A stretch of DNA of 62,755 bases from Woeseiaceae bacterium (GCA_028280615.1 JANQLK010000008.1:1-62755), one strand, 5' to 3'. Positions 53,765 through 62,755 are shown, numbered from the stretch's first letter. Made by a program: numbers and translations. The notes: generated by a model not told the origin, from the letters alone.

Positions 53765-53841
53765 TGGTGCGCCCGAGAGGATTCGAACCTCTGACCTACG
53801 GATTAGGAATCCGTCGCTCTATCCTACTGAGCTACGGGCGC
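53765..53841 (-). tRNA. tRNA-Arg(CCU)
   Basis: 77 bases with encoded CCA. Acceptor GCGCCCG/CGGGCGC, anticodon arm ACGGA-TTCCTAA-TCCGT with anticodon CCT, T arm AGAGGTTCGAATCCTCT. Reads AGG. Its 3' end is 19 bases from the GNAT start, with no terminator seen between, so readthrough is possible. Confidence 0.95.
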
Positions 53842-53871
53842 TTGGGGCGGATGATACAGAAAACCGGGTCG

Positions 53872-55287
53872 CTATTTCTTGATCTGGTCGAACGCCTCGA
53901 GTGCGCGCTTGCGTGTCTCACTGAGGTCTACGAGCGGTTCCGGATAGGTTTCGCCGAGTGAGACACCGCAATCGGCCAGCGTGACAGGTTCGGCGGTCCA
54001 GGGCTCGTGGATGAGCTTGTCCGGCAGCTTACGGAGTTCCGGCACCCAGCGACGGATGTAGTCGCCACTCGCGTCGAATTTCCTGCTCTGGGTGACCGGG
54101 TTGAATATCCGGAAGTAGGGCGCCGCATCCGTGCCGCAGCCGGCCACCCACTGCCAGCTCGCCGAGTTATTGCCCATGTCCGCGTCGACGAGCGTGTCGT
54201 CGAACCATGCGCGCCCCTCCTGCCAGGGGATCAGCAGGTTTTTTACGAGGAAAGACGCTACCAGCATGCGGACGCGATTGTGCATCCAGCCGGTTTCCCA
54301 CAGCTCGCGCATCCCGGCATCGACGATCGGGATGCCGGTCCGGCCGCGCTGCCATGCCTCGAGGTGGTCGGCGTTCGTCGCCCACGGGAAATCGGCGAAC
54401 TCCGGGCGCAGCGGTTCGTCGGGCAGACCCGGGTTGTGGAATAGCAGGTACCAGCTGAAATCGCGCCAGTAGAGCTGGCGCAGGAACGGCTCCGCGCGGT
54501 CGCCGGACAGGTCGGAGCCGTTCGACAGGCGGATTGCGTGCCAGACCTGCCGGGGGCTCACTTCGCCATAGTGCAGGTGAGGCGACAGCCGAGATGTGCC
54601 ATCGGTCCCCGGCAGGTCACGATCGTCCGCATAGCGCGAGACACGCTCCTCGAAGGTGTCGAGTCGCTCCAGCGCGCCGGCCTCGCCAGGCTTCCAGCTG
54701 GCCCTGAGACCGCCGGACCAGTCGGGCAAGGTTGGCAGCAACTCGAGATCGGCGATGGACAGGCCGTCGAGGGTCCCGGTCCAGGGCGTCGGGTCGTCGG
54801 GCGCCGGTAACGGCACGTCCGGCTCGCCGGCGGAGGTCGACGAACGGTAGAACGGTGTGAACACGCGGTAGGGCGTGCCGGCGTCCGTCTTGACGATCTT
54901 CGGATGGCGGAGCAGGTAGTCGTCGTACACGTGCCGCTCGACGTCATCGTCGAGGGATTCTTTCAGTCGTTTTTCCTGGCGCCGCGACTCGGGTTCGAAG
55001 CGGCGCGAGCAATACAGCGCCCTGGCGCCGGTCGTCTCGATGATCTCCGCGATAATCTCAACGGGGTCGCCGCTGCGGACCACGAGCTTAACGCCGTGCT
55101 CGTCGAGGTCGTCGCGCAGCGATACGAGGCTGTGATGCAGCCACCAGCGGCTCGCGCCGCCCGAGTCGAGTTCGTCGGAGACGTAGACGGCGATCACGGG
55201 CTGACCGGACTGACAGGCGGCCAGCCAGGCGGGGTTGTCGGTAAGCCTCAGGTTGCGGCGAAACCAGGCAATGACGGGGTCGGGCAC
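53872..55287 (-). CDS. phrB: Deoxyribodipyrimidine photolyase (class I CPD)
   Basis: 471 residues. N-terminal photoantenna domain ([36 protein letters not shown]) and C-terminal FAD domain with [47 protein letters not shown] and [18 protein letters not shown]. Light-driven repair of pyrimidine dimers. Divergently arranged with the CFA/lipocalin/FAD cluster across 134 bases, the arrangement seen in photo-oxidative stress loci. Confidence 0.96.
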   Translation of the reverse strand: MPDPVIAWFRRNLRLTDNPAWLAACQSGQPVIAVYVSDELDSGGASRWWLHHSLVSLRDDLDEHGVKLVVRSGDPVEIIAEIIETTGARALYCSRRFEPESRRQEKRLKESLDDDVERHVYDDYLLRHPKIVKTDAGTPYRVFTPFYRSSTSAGEPDVPLPAPDDPTPWTGTLDGLSIADLELLPTLPDWSGGLRASWKPGEAGALERLDTFEERVSRYADDRDLPGTDGTSRLSPHLHYGEVSPRQVWHAIRLSNGSDLSGDRAEPFLRQLYWRDFSWYLLFHNPGLPDEPLRPEFADFPWATNADHLEAWQRGRTGIPIVDAGMRELWETGWMHNRVRMLVASFLVKNLLIPWQEGRAWFDDTLVDADMGNNSASWQWVAGCGTDAAPYFRIFNPVTQSRKFDASGDYIRRWVPELRKLPDKLIHEPWTAEPVTLADCGVSLGETYPEPLVDLSETRKRALEAFDQIKK

Positions 55288-55421
55288 GCGAACTCCGGCT
55301 GAGAAGTGACGCCGCGTAGTCTAACTTGGCATTCTGTAAGGGAATGTAACAAACCGTCTCGCGGTCTGTGACCGCCACGGCGTACTTTGTATTCTGCGTC
55401 TAGAACATCGGGAGCGTCGAC

Positions 55422-56489
55422 GTGAGCATGGTTACTGCAAGAGCATTGAGTTGGACCGAAGCCGGAATGGTCCCGGATTCGGTCATTCGTCACGGCATTC
55501 GGCGGCTTCTGGACCGCAAGCTCAAGGAGATTCGCGCCGGCGATGTCGCGCATGCGTCGACGATCAAGAACGATTTCGTGGCCATGATGAACACCTCCCC
55601 GATTGCGCTCGTGCCCGAGCTCGCGAACGAGCAGCACTATGAGGTCCCGGCCGCCTTCTACTCGCAGGTGCTCGGCAAGCATCGCAAGTACAGTTCCTGC
55701 TACTGGATGCCCGAGACTCGCGATCTCGACCAGGCCGAGGCGACGGCGCTTCAGTTGAGCTGCGAGCACGCCGGTATCCAGGACGGCATGCGCGTGCTCG
55801 ACCTGGGGTGCGGATGGGGCTCGCTGTCGCTCTGGGTTGCCGAGCACTTCCCGAACGCCTCGGTGACGTCCGTCTCGAATTCGCGCTCGCAGCACGACTA
55901 CATCACCCAGCAGTCCGAGGAGCGGGGCCTCAGCAACATCGACGTGTATGTGTGCGACATGAACGACTTCGATGCGCCCGGCCGGTATGACCGCATCTGC
56001 TCCGTCGAAATGTTCGAGCATATGCGCAACTGGGGAGAGCTGTTCCGCCGGATCGGCACCTGGCTCGAGCCCGACGGGCGCTTTTTCATGCATATCTTCA
56101 CGCATCGAACGACACCCTACGAGTACATCGATCGCGGACCCGGCGACTGGATGAGCCGGCACTTCTTCTCCGGTGGGATCATGCCGAGCGCCGACCTGCC
56201 CTTCAGATTCGCCGAACATCTCGGCGTCGAAAAAAGCTGGCAGTGGAACGGACGGCACTACGCGAAGACCTGCAACGCGTGGCTCAAGCTGATGGACGAG
56301 CGGCGCGCCGAGGTCATGCCCGTTCTCGCGTCGACCTATGGCGAGAGCAATGCAGATCGCTGGTGGATGCGCTGGCGCATGTTCTTCATGGCCTGCGCCG
56401 AATTGTTCGACTACGCCGGCGGCGATGAATGGTTCGTCAGCCACTACCGCTTCAAGAAGACCGGGTCGAGTTATGCCGCTGATCGGTAA
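55422..56489 (+). CDS. CFA-synthase-like SAM-dependent methyltransferase
   Basis: 355 residues (GTG 55422; ATG 55428 equally likely). A family-specific N-terminal part with NEQHYEVPAAFYSQVLGKHRKYSSCYW is followed by SAM motif I VLDLGCGWGSLSLWVAE near 125 and SVEMFEHMRNWGEL. The N-terminus is shorter than in true cyclopropane synthases, and the closest architecture is the coclaurine-methyltransferase/CFA-like group. Probably methylates unsaturated membrane lipids. It starts the cluster divergent from phrB; the stop lies inside the DUF2878 gene. Confidence 0.88.
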   Translation: MSMVTARALSWTEAGMVPDSVIRHGIRRLLDRKLKEIRAGDVAHASTIKNDFVAMMNTSPIALVPELANEQHYEVPAAFYSQVLGKHRKYSSCYWMPETRDLDQAEATALQLSCEHAGIQDGMRVLDLGCGWGSLSLWVAEHFPNASVTSVSNSRSQHDYITQQSEERGLSNIDVYVCDMNDFDAPGRYDRICSVEMFEHMRNWGELFRRIGTWLEPDGRFFMHIFTHRTTPYEYIDRGPGDWMSRHFFSGGIMPSADLPFRFAEHLGVEKSWQWNGRHYAKTCNAWLKLMDERRAEVMPVLASTYGESNADRWWMRWRMFFMACAELFDYAGGDEWFVSHYRFKKTGSSYAADR

Positions 56490-57033
56490 TTTTCTGTTCT
56501 TCAAGGCGGGCTGGCTGTCGTCGGTGCTCGGGGGCGCCAACCAGATGCCCTGGCTCGGCCCGATGGCCGTCGCAATTGCCGTACTCGCGCATCTCTGGTT
56601 CGCGCAACGACCCGGAGCCGAAGTCGCATTGATCCTCGTTTGCGCGGCAATAGGAGCGCTGTTCGACAGCTTGCTCGTCGCTGCCGGTTTCGTCAGCTAC
56701 TCCTCGGGCATGTTCAGCGATTCGGCCGCACCCTACTGGATTATCGGCATGTGGGTGCTGTTCGCCACGACGCTCAACCTGTCGCTCAGCTTTCTAAAGG
56801 GCCGGCTCTGGCTATCGATGGTCTGCGGCCTCGTGGCCGGTCCGCTGGCCTATCTCGGCGGCGCGAAACTCGGCGGCATCGTACTCGTCGACGAGACGGC
56901 CGCGATGACGTCGCTCGCAATCGGCTGGGCGGTCATCATGCCGGCTCTGATGCTGCTGGCCGAGCGCTTCAACGGCGTCGCTCCGCGGGATCACGACGTG
57001 GCCGCCGAATCGTACGAGGCGCATTCTCGATGA
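56473..57033 (+). CDS. DUF2878 membrane protein
   Basis: 186 residues from the ATG at 56473, which overlaps the methyltransferase end by 17 bases. Five to six hydrophobic helices (NFLFFKAGWLSSVLGG; ALILVCAAIGALFDSLLVAAG; YWIIGMWVLFATTLNLSL), matching DUF2878, a family found repeatedly in CFA/DUF1365/photolyase clusters. Function unknown; a role in lipid modification is inferred from context. ATGA overlap with the lipocalin gene. Confidence 0.85.
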   Translation: MPLIGNFLFFKAGWLSSVLGGANQMPWLGPMAVAIAVLAHLWFAQRPGAEVALILVCAAIGALFDSLLVAAGFVSYSSGMFSDSAAPYWIIGMWVLFATTLNLSLSFLKGRLWLSMVCGLVAGPLAYLGGAKLGGIVLVDETAAMTSLAIGWAVIMPALMLLAERFNGVAPRDHDVAAESYEAHSR

Positions 57034-57587
57034 TGACCTCCCGATCGAATGTACTATCGATCCTCATGCTTGCCGCGGCTGTCTGCGGCTGCGCGTCGCA
57101 AGGACCCGAAATGGAAACCGTCGAGCACGTAAACCTGGAGCGCTTCATGGGCGACTGGTACGTCATTGCCAGCATTCCCACGTTCATCGAGAAGAAGGCG
57201 CACAACGCCGTAGAAAGCTACGCGCTAAACGACGACGGCACGGTGGCGACGACCTTTCGCTTTCGCAAGGACGGCTTCGACGGCAAGATCAAGGAGTATC
57301 AGCCGAAAGGCTTCGTGCGTGACACGGGCAGCAATGCGCTGTGGGGCATGCAGTTCATCTGGCCCTTCAAGGGCGACTACCGGATCGTCTACCTGGACGA
57401 CGGCTATGACGTCACGGTCATCGGCCGGCAGAAGCGTGATTACGTCTGGATCATGGCGCGGACTCCCGAGATCAGCGACGGCAAGTATGCCGAAATGGTC
57501 GACTTCGTATCGGAAATCGGCTACGACGCGAGCAAACTCAGGAAAGTGCCGCAGCGCTGGCCGAACGAGCAGGGCGACGGTCCGTGA
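57030..57587 (+). CDS. blc: Lipocalin lipoprotein (Blc-like)
   Basis: 185 residues. Lipoprotein signal with lipidated Cys21 (AVCGC), then the lipocalin fold: first motif LERFMGDWYVIASIPTFIEK (G-x-W), VATTFRFRKDGFDGKIKEY, WPFKGDYRIVYLDDGYDVTVIG and YVWIMARTPEIS. Outer-membrane lipocalins bind lysophospholipids and fatty acids, fitting the surrounding lipid-modifying genes. Overlaps its neighbours on both sides by four bases. Confidence 0.93.
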   Translation: MMTSRSNVLSILMLAAAVCGCASQGPEMETVEHVNLERFMGDWYVIASIPTFIEKKAHNAVESYALNDDGTVATTFRFRKDGFDGKIKEYQPKGFVRDTGSNALWGMQFIWPFKGDYRIVYLDDGYDVTVIGRQKRDYVWIMARTPEISDGKYAEMVDFVSEIGYDASKLRKVPQRWPNEQGDGP

Positions 57588-58867
57588 CGCGTCTCAAGGT
57601 CGCAATCGTCGGCACCGGCATCGCCGGCAATGTGGCTGCCTACAAGCTGCGCGGCCGTCATGACCTGACGATATATGAGGCCGGCGCCCACATCGGCGGT
57701 CACACAAACACGATCGACGTCGACGAGGGTGATCGGACGCTGGCCATAGATACCGGTTTCATCGTATTCAACGACCGCACCTATCCAAACTTCATACAGC
57801 TGCTCGACGAGATCGGCCAGGCGTCGCAGCCGAGCGAGATGAGTTTCAGCGTGCGATCCGAGGATGGTCGACTGGAATACAACGGCGCGAATCTCAACGC
57901 CTTGTTCGCCCAGCGCAGCAATCTGCTGCGGCCGTCGTTTCATCGCATGATTCGGGACATTCTGCGCTTCAACGAAACGGCCGTCGCCTCACTCGAGTCG
58001 GAGGATCCCGATGAACTGCTGGGGAGCTTTCTCGCACGCCACGGCTACGGCGACGAGTTCCTTAATCACTACCTGATCCCGATGGCGGCCGCGATCTGGT
58101 CCAGCGAGCCCGTGGCCGTGCGCGACATGCCGCTCCGGTTTCTCGTTCGCTTCTTCGACAACCATGGCCTGTTGCAGCTCAAGGATCGCCCCCAGTGGCG
58201 CGTGATCGAGGGCGGTTCGCGCGAGTACGTCAGCAAGATCGTGGCCGGCCACCGCGAGCACATCCGGCTCAATACGCCGGTGCGGAGCATTACCCGGCAT
58301 CCCGACCGCGTCGAGATCGCCACCGCCGAGGCGGGCAGCGAATGCTACGACGCGGTCTTTGTCGCTTGCCACAGCGACCAGGCGCTGGGCATAGTCAGCG
58401 ACGCGACCGTCGCGGAGCGGGAGGTGCTCGGCGCGATCGACTACCAGGACAACGAGGCGGTCCTGCACACGGATGCGAGCGTAATGCCGAGACGCCGGCT
58501 CGCGTGGGCGGCCTGGAACTACCATTTGCCGGCCGATCCTCGGAACCGCGTGTCCGTGACCTACAATATGAACATCCTGCAGCGCCTCGACTCGAAAAAC
58601 GACTACTGCGTCACCTTGAACAACGACAGGCACATCGATCCGGGCAAGGTGATCCGGCGAATCCGCTATCAGCACCCCGTGTATCGCAAGCAAACACTGG
58701 CGGCACAGGCTCGGCAGCCGGAGCTCAACTGCGACCGCACCTTCTACTGCGGAGCGTATTGGCGAAACGGCTTCCATGAGGACGGCGTCGTCAGCGCGCT
58801 GGACGCCGTCCATCACTTCGAGGAGAGGCTTGCGCATGCAGAGCTGCATCTACGAAGGGCGGGTTAG
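57584..58867 (+). CDS. FAD-dependent amine-oxidase-like oxidoreductase (COG2907)
   Basis: 427 residues, GTG start overlapping the lipocalin stop. Dinucleotide-binding VAIVGTGIAGNVAAYKL at the N-terminus, GGHTNTIDVDEG, IDTGFIVFNDRTYPNF, and C-terminal FYCGAYWRNGFHEDGVVSAL. This protein type regularly accompanies DUF1365 and CFA synthase and may oxidise or desaturate modified acyl chains, as proposed for furan or other stress-linked fatty acids. The reaction here is not shown by sequence. Confidence 0.9.
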   Translation: MTRLKVAIVGTGIAGNVAAYKLRGRHDLTIYEAGAHIGGHTNTIDVDEGDRTLAIDTGFIVFNDRTYPNFIQLLDEIGQASQPSEMSFSVRSEDGRLEYNGANLNALFAQRSNLLRPSFHRMIRDILRFNETAVASLESEDPDELLGSFLARHGYGDEFLNHYLIPMAAAIWSSEPVAVRDMPLRFLVRFFDNHGLLQLKDRPQWRVIEGGSREYVSKIVAGHREHIRLNTPVRSITRHPDRVEIATAEAGSECYDAVFVACHSDQALGIVSDATVAEREVLGAIDYQDNEAVLHTDASVMPRRRLAWAAWNYHLPADPRNRVSVTYNMNILQRLDSKNDYCVTLNNDRHIDPGKVIRRIRYQHPVYRKQTLAAQARQPELNCDRTFYCGAYWRNGFHEDGVVSALDAVHHFEERLAHAELHLRRAG

Positions 58868-59606
58868 GCACGCCCGGCGGAAACCGGTACCGCACCGGTT
58901 CCGCTACCGGGTGTTCATGCTGTATCTCGATCTCGACGAACTCGACACCGTGTTCGACGGGCGCTGGTTTTGGTCGACCACGAGGGCCGCGATCGCGCGA
59001 TTCCGGCGCCAGAACCACACGGGACCGGCCGACCAGCCGCTCGACGAGAGCGTTCGGGATCTCGTTGAAGCTGAGTGCGGGCGTCGCCCGACGGGTCCGG
59101 TTCGCCTGTTGACCAACTTGAGCTACTACGGCTACTGCTTCAACCCGGTCAGCTTCTACTACTGCTTCGATGAGACCGGCGACGAGGTCGTGGCAACCGT
59201 TTGCGAAGTCACGAATACACCCTGGGGCGAGCGGGACGTGTACGTGCTGCCGGCCGGCCGGGCCGAGCGGAGCGGCCTCGCCCAGCGCTTCACGGGCGGC
59301 AAGAAACTGCATGTGTCGCCGTTCATGCCGATGGACATGCAGTACGACTGGAGCTTCACACGGCCCGGCGGGCGCCTGGCGGTGCACATGGTCAACTCCC
59401 GAGAGGGTGAGCGCGTGTTCGACGCGTCCCTGCTGCTCGATCGAACCGAGATCTGCGGGCGGTCGCTCGCGCGCGTGCTCGCGGTTTTCCCGTTCATGAC
59501 GGCCAAGGTAATCGCGGCAATCCACTGGGAAGCGCTCAAGCTCTGGCTCAAGCGCTGTCCCGTCCACGTCCATCCAAAAAAAGAGCGAAACATCGCGACC
59601 AACTGA
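58836..59606 (+). CDS. DUF1365 (COG3496) protein
   Basis: 256 residues from the ATG at 58836, which overlaps the FAD protein gene by 32 bases. Signature segments YEGRVRHARRKPVPHRFRYRVFML, LLTNLSYYGYCFNPVSFYYCFD, CEVTNTPWGERDVYVL and KLHVSPFMPMDMQYDW define DUF1365. Biochemical role unknown. Nearly always encoded between the COG2907 oxidoreductase and a CFA synthase, as here. Confidence 0.93.
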   Translation: MQSCIYEGRVRHARRKPVPHRFRYRVFMLYLDLDELDTVFDGRWFWSTTRAAIARFRRQNHTGPADQPLDESVRDLVEAECGRRPTGPVRLLTNLSYYGYCFNPVSFYYCFDETGDEVVATVCEVTNTPWGERDVYVLPAGRAERSGLAQRFTGGKKLHVSPFMPMDMQYDWSFTRPGGRLAVHMVNSREGERVFDASLLLDRTEICGRSLARVLAVFPFMTAKVIAAIHWEALKLWLKRCPVHVHPKKERNIATN

Positions 59607-59608
59607 CT

Positions 59609-60880
59609 ATGAAAGAGCTATCGATACGATCCCGGGAGTTCCTCGAGGGCACACGCAAACCCTCAGGGCTCGACGGCTTCGCACGGCGCGTCGTGCGCGA
59701 GCGGATGAAGTCGATCACGGCCGGACAGATCGTCGTGTCGGAAAACGGACGGCACGATACGTTTGGCGAACTAACGCCGGATTTCCCGCTGACCGCGCAG
59801 ATCACGATCAACGATCCGCGATTCTACAGTGAGATTGCGTTCGGCGGCGTCATCGGCTCGGGCGAGGCGTACATCCACGACTACTGGTACTGCGACGAGC
59901 TGACGACCCTGGTGCGAATCCTGCTGCGCAACCGCAAGGTGTTGAGCGACATGAATTCCGGCGCGGCTCGCGTGACGCGCCCACTGCAGCGCCTGTTTCA
60001 CCGCCTGAACCGAAACACCCGGGACGGCAGCCGCCGCAATATCTCGGCGCACTACGACCTGGGCAACGAGTTCTACGCGCTATGGCTCGACGAGACGATG
60101 ATGTACTCTGCGGCCGTGTTCGAGCATTCGGACACGTCGCTCGTCGAGGCGTCGACGGCCAAGCTCGATCGTATCTGCCGCAAACTCAGGCTCACGGCTG
60201 ACGATCACGTGGTGGAAATCGGTACGGGGTGGGGTGGTTTCGCCATCCATGCCGCCGGACGCTACGGCTGCAAGGTCACGACGACGACGATTTCGCGCAG
60301 GCAGTTCGACTACGCGAAGGCCGCCGTTGCCAAGGCGGGTCTCGGGGACCGAATCGAGCTTCTGTTCGACGACTATCGCGACCTCTCGGGGCAATACGAC
60401 AAGCTCGTATCGATCGAGATGATCGAGGCGGTCGGCTGGCAGTTCCACGACGCGTTTTTTCAAAAGTGCAGCGAGCTGCTCAAAGACGACGGAGAGATGC
60501 TCCTGCAGGCGATCACAATGGCCGACCAGTACTACGAGCAGTACAAGAACAGCGTGGACTTTATACGCCGCTACATCTTCCCGGGCGGCTGCCTGACGTC
60601 CGTGACCGCGATGACCGAGACGCTGACCCGCGTCACGGACATGCGCGCCGTACACATCGAGGACATCGGCCCGCACTACGCGAAGACGCTCGAGCACTGG
60701 AACCGGCGCTTCCAGGGATCGCTCGACGACGTTCGCGCGCAGGGCTATTCCGAGGAGTTCATTCGCATGTGGACGTTCTACCTCTGCTACTGCGAAGGTG
60801 CGTTTCGCGAACGAACGATCGGCAACGTCCAGATGCACCTCACGAAGCCCGAAGCGCGACCCGACGTCGTCGGCTTCTGA
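59609..60880 (+). CDS. cfa: Cyclopropane-fatty-acyl-phospholipid synthase family protein
   Basis: 423 residues, full CFA-synthase length. N-terminal lipid-binding domain (about 40-115, YIHDYWYCDELTTLVRILLRN), then NISAHYDLGNEFYALWLDETMMYSAAVFE, SAM motif VVEIGTGWGGFAIHAAG near 203, SIEMIEAVGWQF and YIFPGGCLTSV. Adds a methylene or methyl group to membrane acyl chains. Second CFA-type enzyme in the same cluster; differing chemistries of the two are likely. Confidence 0.93.
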   Translation: MKELSIRSREFLEGTRKPSGLDGFARRVVRERMKSITAGQIVVSENGRHDTFGELTPDFPLTAQITINDPRFYSEIAFGGVIGSGEAYIHDYWYCDELTTLVRILLRNRKVLSDMNSGAARVTRPLQRLFHRLNRNTRDGSRRNISAHYDLGNEFYALWLDETMMYSAAVFEHSDTSLVEASTAKLDRICRKLRLTADDHVVEIGTGWGGFAIHAAGRYGCKVTTTTISRRQFDYAKAAVAKAGLGDRIELLFDDYRDLSGQYDKLVSIEMIEAVGWQFHDAFFQKCSELLKDDGEMLLQAITMADQYYEQYKNSVDFIRRYIFPGGCLTSVTAMTETLTRVTDMRAVHIEDIGPHYAKTLEHWNRRFQGSLDDVRAQGYSEEFIRMWTFYLCYCEGAFRERTIGNVQMHLTKPEARPDVVGF

Positions 60881-60893
60881 TCGGCTGGCGTCC

Positions 60894-61616
60894 GTGGCCG
60901 TCGTCACCCGGGAGCTTCATTGCCGTCACGAGGGCGTGCCCTGTTCGGGCCTCCTGGCATGGGACGACGACTCGGGCGGGCCGCGTCCCGGCGTACTCGT
61001 GGCGCATACGATTCGCGGCCGAACCGCATTCGAGGAGGACAAGGCGCGATCGCTCGCGGCGGCCGGCTACGCGGCGCTCGCCATCGACCTGTATGGCGAC
61101 CACACTCGCGACGCTCCGCCCGACGAGTTCCGGTCGCACATGAATGCATACCTCGACGACAGGCGCGCGCTGATCGAGCGGCTCAGGGACTGGCACACGC
61201 TGCTCGCCGATGCGGTCGAGGTCGACGCCGCCAACACCGCGGCAATCGGGTTTTGCTTCGGCGGCCTCTGCGCGCTGGACCTCGCCCGCGCCGGCATCGA
61301 AGTATGCGGCGTTGCGAGCTTCCACGGTCTGCTGAAACCGCCGCCGGAACCGCCCGCGACGGCGACGAACGCGAGCGTACTCGTCATGCACGGCTGGGAC
61401 GATCCGTTGGCGCCGCCCGAGGACGTCCTCGCGCTGGCAGGCGAACTCACGGCCCTCGGAGCCGACTGGCAGCTCAATGCCTATGGCCACACGCTGCACG
61501 CCTTTACTAACCCCAACGCGGACGATACCGGCGCCGGTACCGTCTATAATGCGGCGGCGGACAGGCGGTCCGAGGCGGCGCTCATGGCCTACCTCGACGA
61601 ACTGTTCGCGGATTGA
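60894..61616 (+). CDS. Dienelactone hydrolase family protein
   Basis: 240 residues, GTG start 13 bases after cfa. Alpha/beta hydrolase with the Cys-nucleophile elbow AIGFCFGGLCALDLA near 121, Asp in MHGWDDPLAPPED and His in GHTLHAFTNP: the Cys-Asp-His triad of dienelactone hydrolases. Probably cytoplasmic esterase or lactonase. It may be the last gene of the lipid cluster, although the link is positional only. Confidence 0.9.
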   Translation: MAVVTRELHCRHEGVPCSGLLAWDDDSGGPRPGVLVAHTIRGRTAFEEDKARSLAAAGYAALAIDLYGDHTRDAPPDEFRSHMNAYLDDRRALIERLRDWHTLLADAVEVDAANTAAIGFCFGGLCALDLARAGIEVCGVASFHGLLKPPPEPPATATNASVLVMHGWDDPLAPPEDVLALAGELTALGADWQLNAYGHTLHAFTNPNADDTGAGTVYNAAADRRSEAALMAYLDELFAD

Positions 61617-61687
61617 GGCCGAGAGGCCGCGTATCGCTGGGACGCTGCCACGCGGCGGCACCGGTGTCATAGAGGGGAGTGATCACA

Positions 61688-62755
61688 GTGCGCAATTTGC
61701 CTTTTTTCGTTTTCGTTTGTCTGGCCCTGTCCGGCTGCGGCTCGGAGTCCGGCTCCGGGACGGACACCCGCGAAGCCGCGGTCGCCGACACACCCGTGGC
61801 ACTAGAAGTCAGCGGCAGCGGGCCGGCGGCGCTGACCGCCGTTGAGCAGATCGAGGGCGACTACATGCGCGACATCGTCGTCGAAATCTCGAGCGACGCC
61901 TACGAGGGCCGCGGACCGGGCACGGCCGGTGACCAAAAGACCAGACAGTGGCTGATCGGCGAAATGCAAAGGCTCGGACTCGAACCCGGCGCGGCGGACG
62001 GCGGCTGGGAGCAGGAGTTCGAGCTCGTGAGCATGGACAACCGGCAGCCCGACACCTGGACCTTCGACAAGGACGGCGAGGCGCTCGTACTCGATCAGTG
62101 GGACGATTTCATCGTCAGTAGCGGCGTGCAGCAGGACCGCACGGCGGTCAGCGGTGCTGAACTCGTCTTCGTCGGCTACGGCATGCAGGCGCCGGAGTTC
62201 GAGTGGGACGACTACAAGGGCGCCGATCTCGAAGGCAAGATTCTCGTCATGATGAACAACGATCCGGACTGGGACCCGGATCTGTTCGGCGGCGAGACCC
62301 GGCTCTGGTACGGGCGCTGGGACTACAAGTACCTGAGTGCGGCCAGGCAGGGCGCCGCGGGCGCAATCATCATCCACACGACTCCATCCGCGGGATATCC
62401 GTTCCAGGTTTTGCAGACCTCGGGCACGACGCCGGACGTGCAGCTGCCGGCGGGTGATGAGCCGAGGAACCAGATAGAGGCCTGGGCAACCGAGGATGCG
62501 GTTCGCCGGATCTTCGACTTTGCGGGCTACGATCTGGACGAGTTGCGCGAGGCGGCCTATAACCGCGATTTCGAACCCGTTCCGCTCGGCGTCTCGACGT
62601 CGTTCGAAATGGACGTCGAGATGAAGCGCATCAAGTCGGCGAACGTCCTGGGACTCATTCCGGGCAGCGATCCGGAACTCGCCGACGAAGCCGTCATCTA
62701 TACGGCGCACCACGATCATCTCGGCATCGGTACGCCGAATGCCGACGGCGACGCC
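61688..62755 (+). CDS. M28-family metallopeptidase lipoprotein, 3' part outside window
   Basis: 356 codons from the GTG at 61688 run off the right edge without a stop. Lipoprotein signal with lipobox ALSGC (Cys17). Then a linker, ISSDAYEGRGPGTAGDQKTRQWL, a PA-like insert (ELVFVGYGMQAPEFEWDDYKG, ILVMMNNDPDWD, GAAGAIIIHTTPSAGYPF) and the start of the M28 zinc domain with IYTAHHDHLGIG, where the first zinc-binding His and following Asp lie. Outer-membrane-attached aminopeptidase. A 71-base gap with no clear terminator precedes it. Confidence 0.9.
   Translation, partial: MRNLPFFVFVCLALSGCGSESGSGTDTREAAVADTPVALEVSGSGPAALTAVEQIEGDYMRDIVVEISSDAYEGRGPGTAGDQKTRQWLIGEMQRLGLEPGAADGGWEQEFELVSMDNRQPDTWTFDKDGEALVLDQWDDFIVSSGVQQDRTAVSGAELVFVGYGMQAPEFEWDDYKGADLEGKILVMMNNDPDWDPDLFGGETRLWYGRWDYKYLSAARQGAAGAIIIHTTPSAGYPFQVLQTSGTTPDVQLPAGDEPRNQIEAWATEDAVRRIFDFAGYDLDELREAAYNRDFEPVPLGVSTSFEMDVEMKRIKSANVLGLIPGSDPELADEAVIYTAHHDHLGIGTPNADGDA

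Noticed and set aside
55288..55421. RpoE/ChrR-type ECF promoter between phrB and the CFA cluster
   Set aside because: I looked for TGATC...TAAGA-type and AAC...CGTC-type elements on both strands; fragments such as TGTAAC and CGTCTA occur but not at workable spacing.

Overview
The window is a continuous, gene-dense, GC-rich chromosome segment from a gammaproteobacterium. The best lineage marker is the gene order clpS-clpA / infA-aat / trxB / ftsK-lolA-rarA-serS (21.6-33.7 kb), which is the order known from Escherichia and Pseudomonas. Here cydDC and lrp are absent, a DUF482 protein sits between aat and trxB, and a VanZ-like gene sits between lolA and rarA. A lexA-imuA-imuB-dnaE2 cassette, a DUF222/HNH gene and a photolyase/cyclopropane-synthase cluster would suit an environmental, probably marine, lineage such as Woeseiales or relatives; that placement is inference.

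Layout. 0-6 kb: end of a DUF222/HNH gene, a GlxA-type regulator overlapping a Tat-exported hydrolase with a metal-binding module, a CadC-like membrane regulator and a convergent metallo-beta-lactamase-fold protein. 6-9 kb: YkvA-like protein, glutathione transferase, and a convergent L,D-transpeptidase / Lpp-like lipoprotein pair sharing one terminator. 9.1-15.2 kb: SOS mutagenesis operon with two LexA boxes over its promoter. 15.2-21.4 kb: type II secretion genes gspC-D-E-F without gspG-N; GspE has lost its zinc tetracysteine motif. 21.6-25.4 kb: N-degron genes clpS, clpA and aat, with infA. 25.4-33.7 kb: thioredoxin reductase, FtsK, LolA, RarA, SerS. 33.7-41.5 kb: BI-1 protein, SDR, amino-acid permease, a deacetylase-like / glycosyltransferase / sulfotransferase trio, MgtE and a small TonB-C-domain protein.

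41.5-43.2 kb: a low-GC islet of three unknown genes bracketed by about 90-bp imperfect direct repeats whose palindromic core also occurs in the HNH gene at the left edge. 43.2-49 kb: a five-gene metal-uptake operon (small His/Cys protein, TonB-dependent receptor, binding protein, FecCD permease, ATPase) behind a Zur/Fur-like operator. 49.3-50 kb: a membrane protein/XRE regulator pair behind a perfect palindrome. 50-50.4 kb: a tRNA-Ser(UGA) locus that is structurally the most unusual part of the window. The intact tRNA and its terminator are flanked on both sides by partial copies of the same tRNA, and each copy is interrupted at the same T-loop position by a row of GC-rich hairpins.

50.6-53.9 kb: assorted small genes and tRNA-Arg(CCU). 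53.9-60.9 kb: photolyase divergent from a translationally coupled membrane-lipid cluster (CFA-like methyltransferase, DUF2878, lipocalin, FAD oxidoreductase, DUF1365, CFA synthase). This combination is typical of photo-oxidative (singlet-oxygen) responses, but no sigma or anti-sigma gene lies here. A dienelactone-hydrolase-like gene and the first part of an M28 lipoprotein peptidase close the window.

Strongest leads: the hairpin-interrupted tRNA-Ser repeats, the metal operon with its operator, the repeat-bracketed islet, and the GspE zinc-site loss. No CRISPR array, transposase or prophage was seen.
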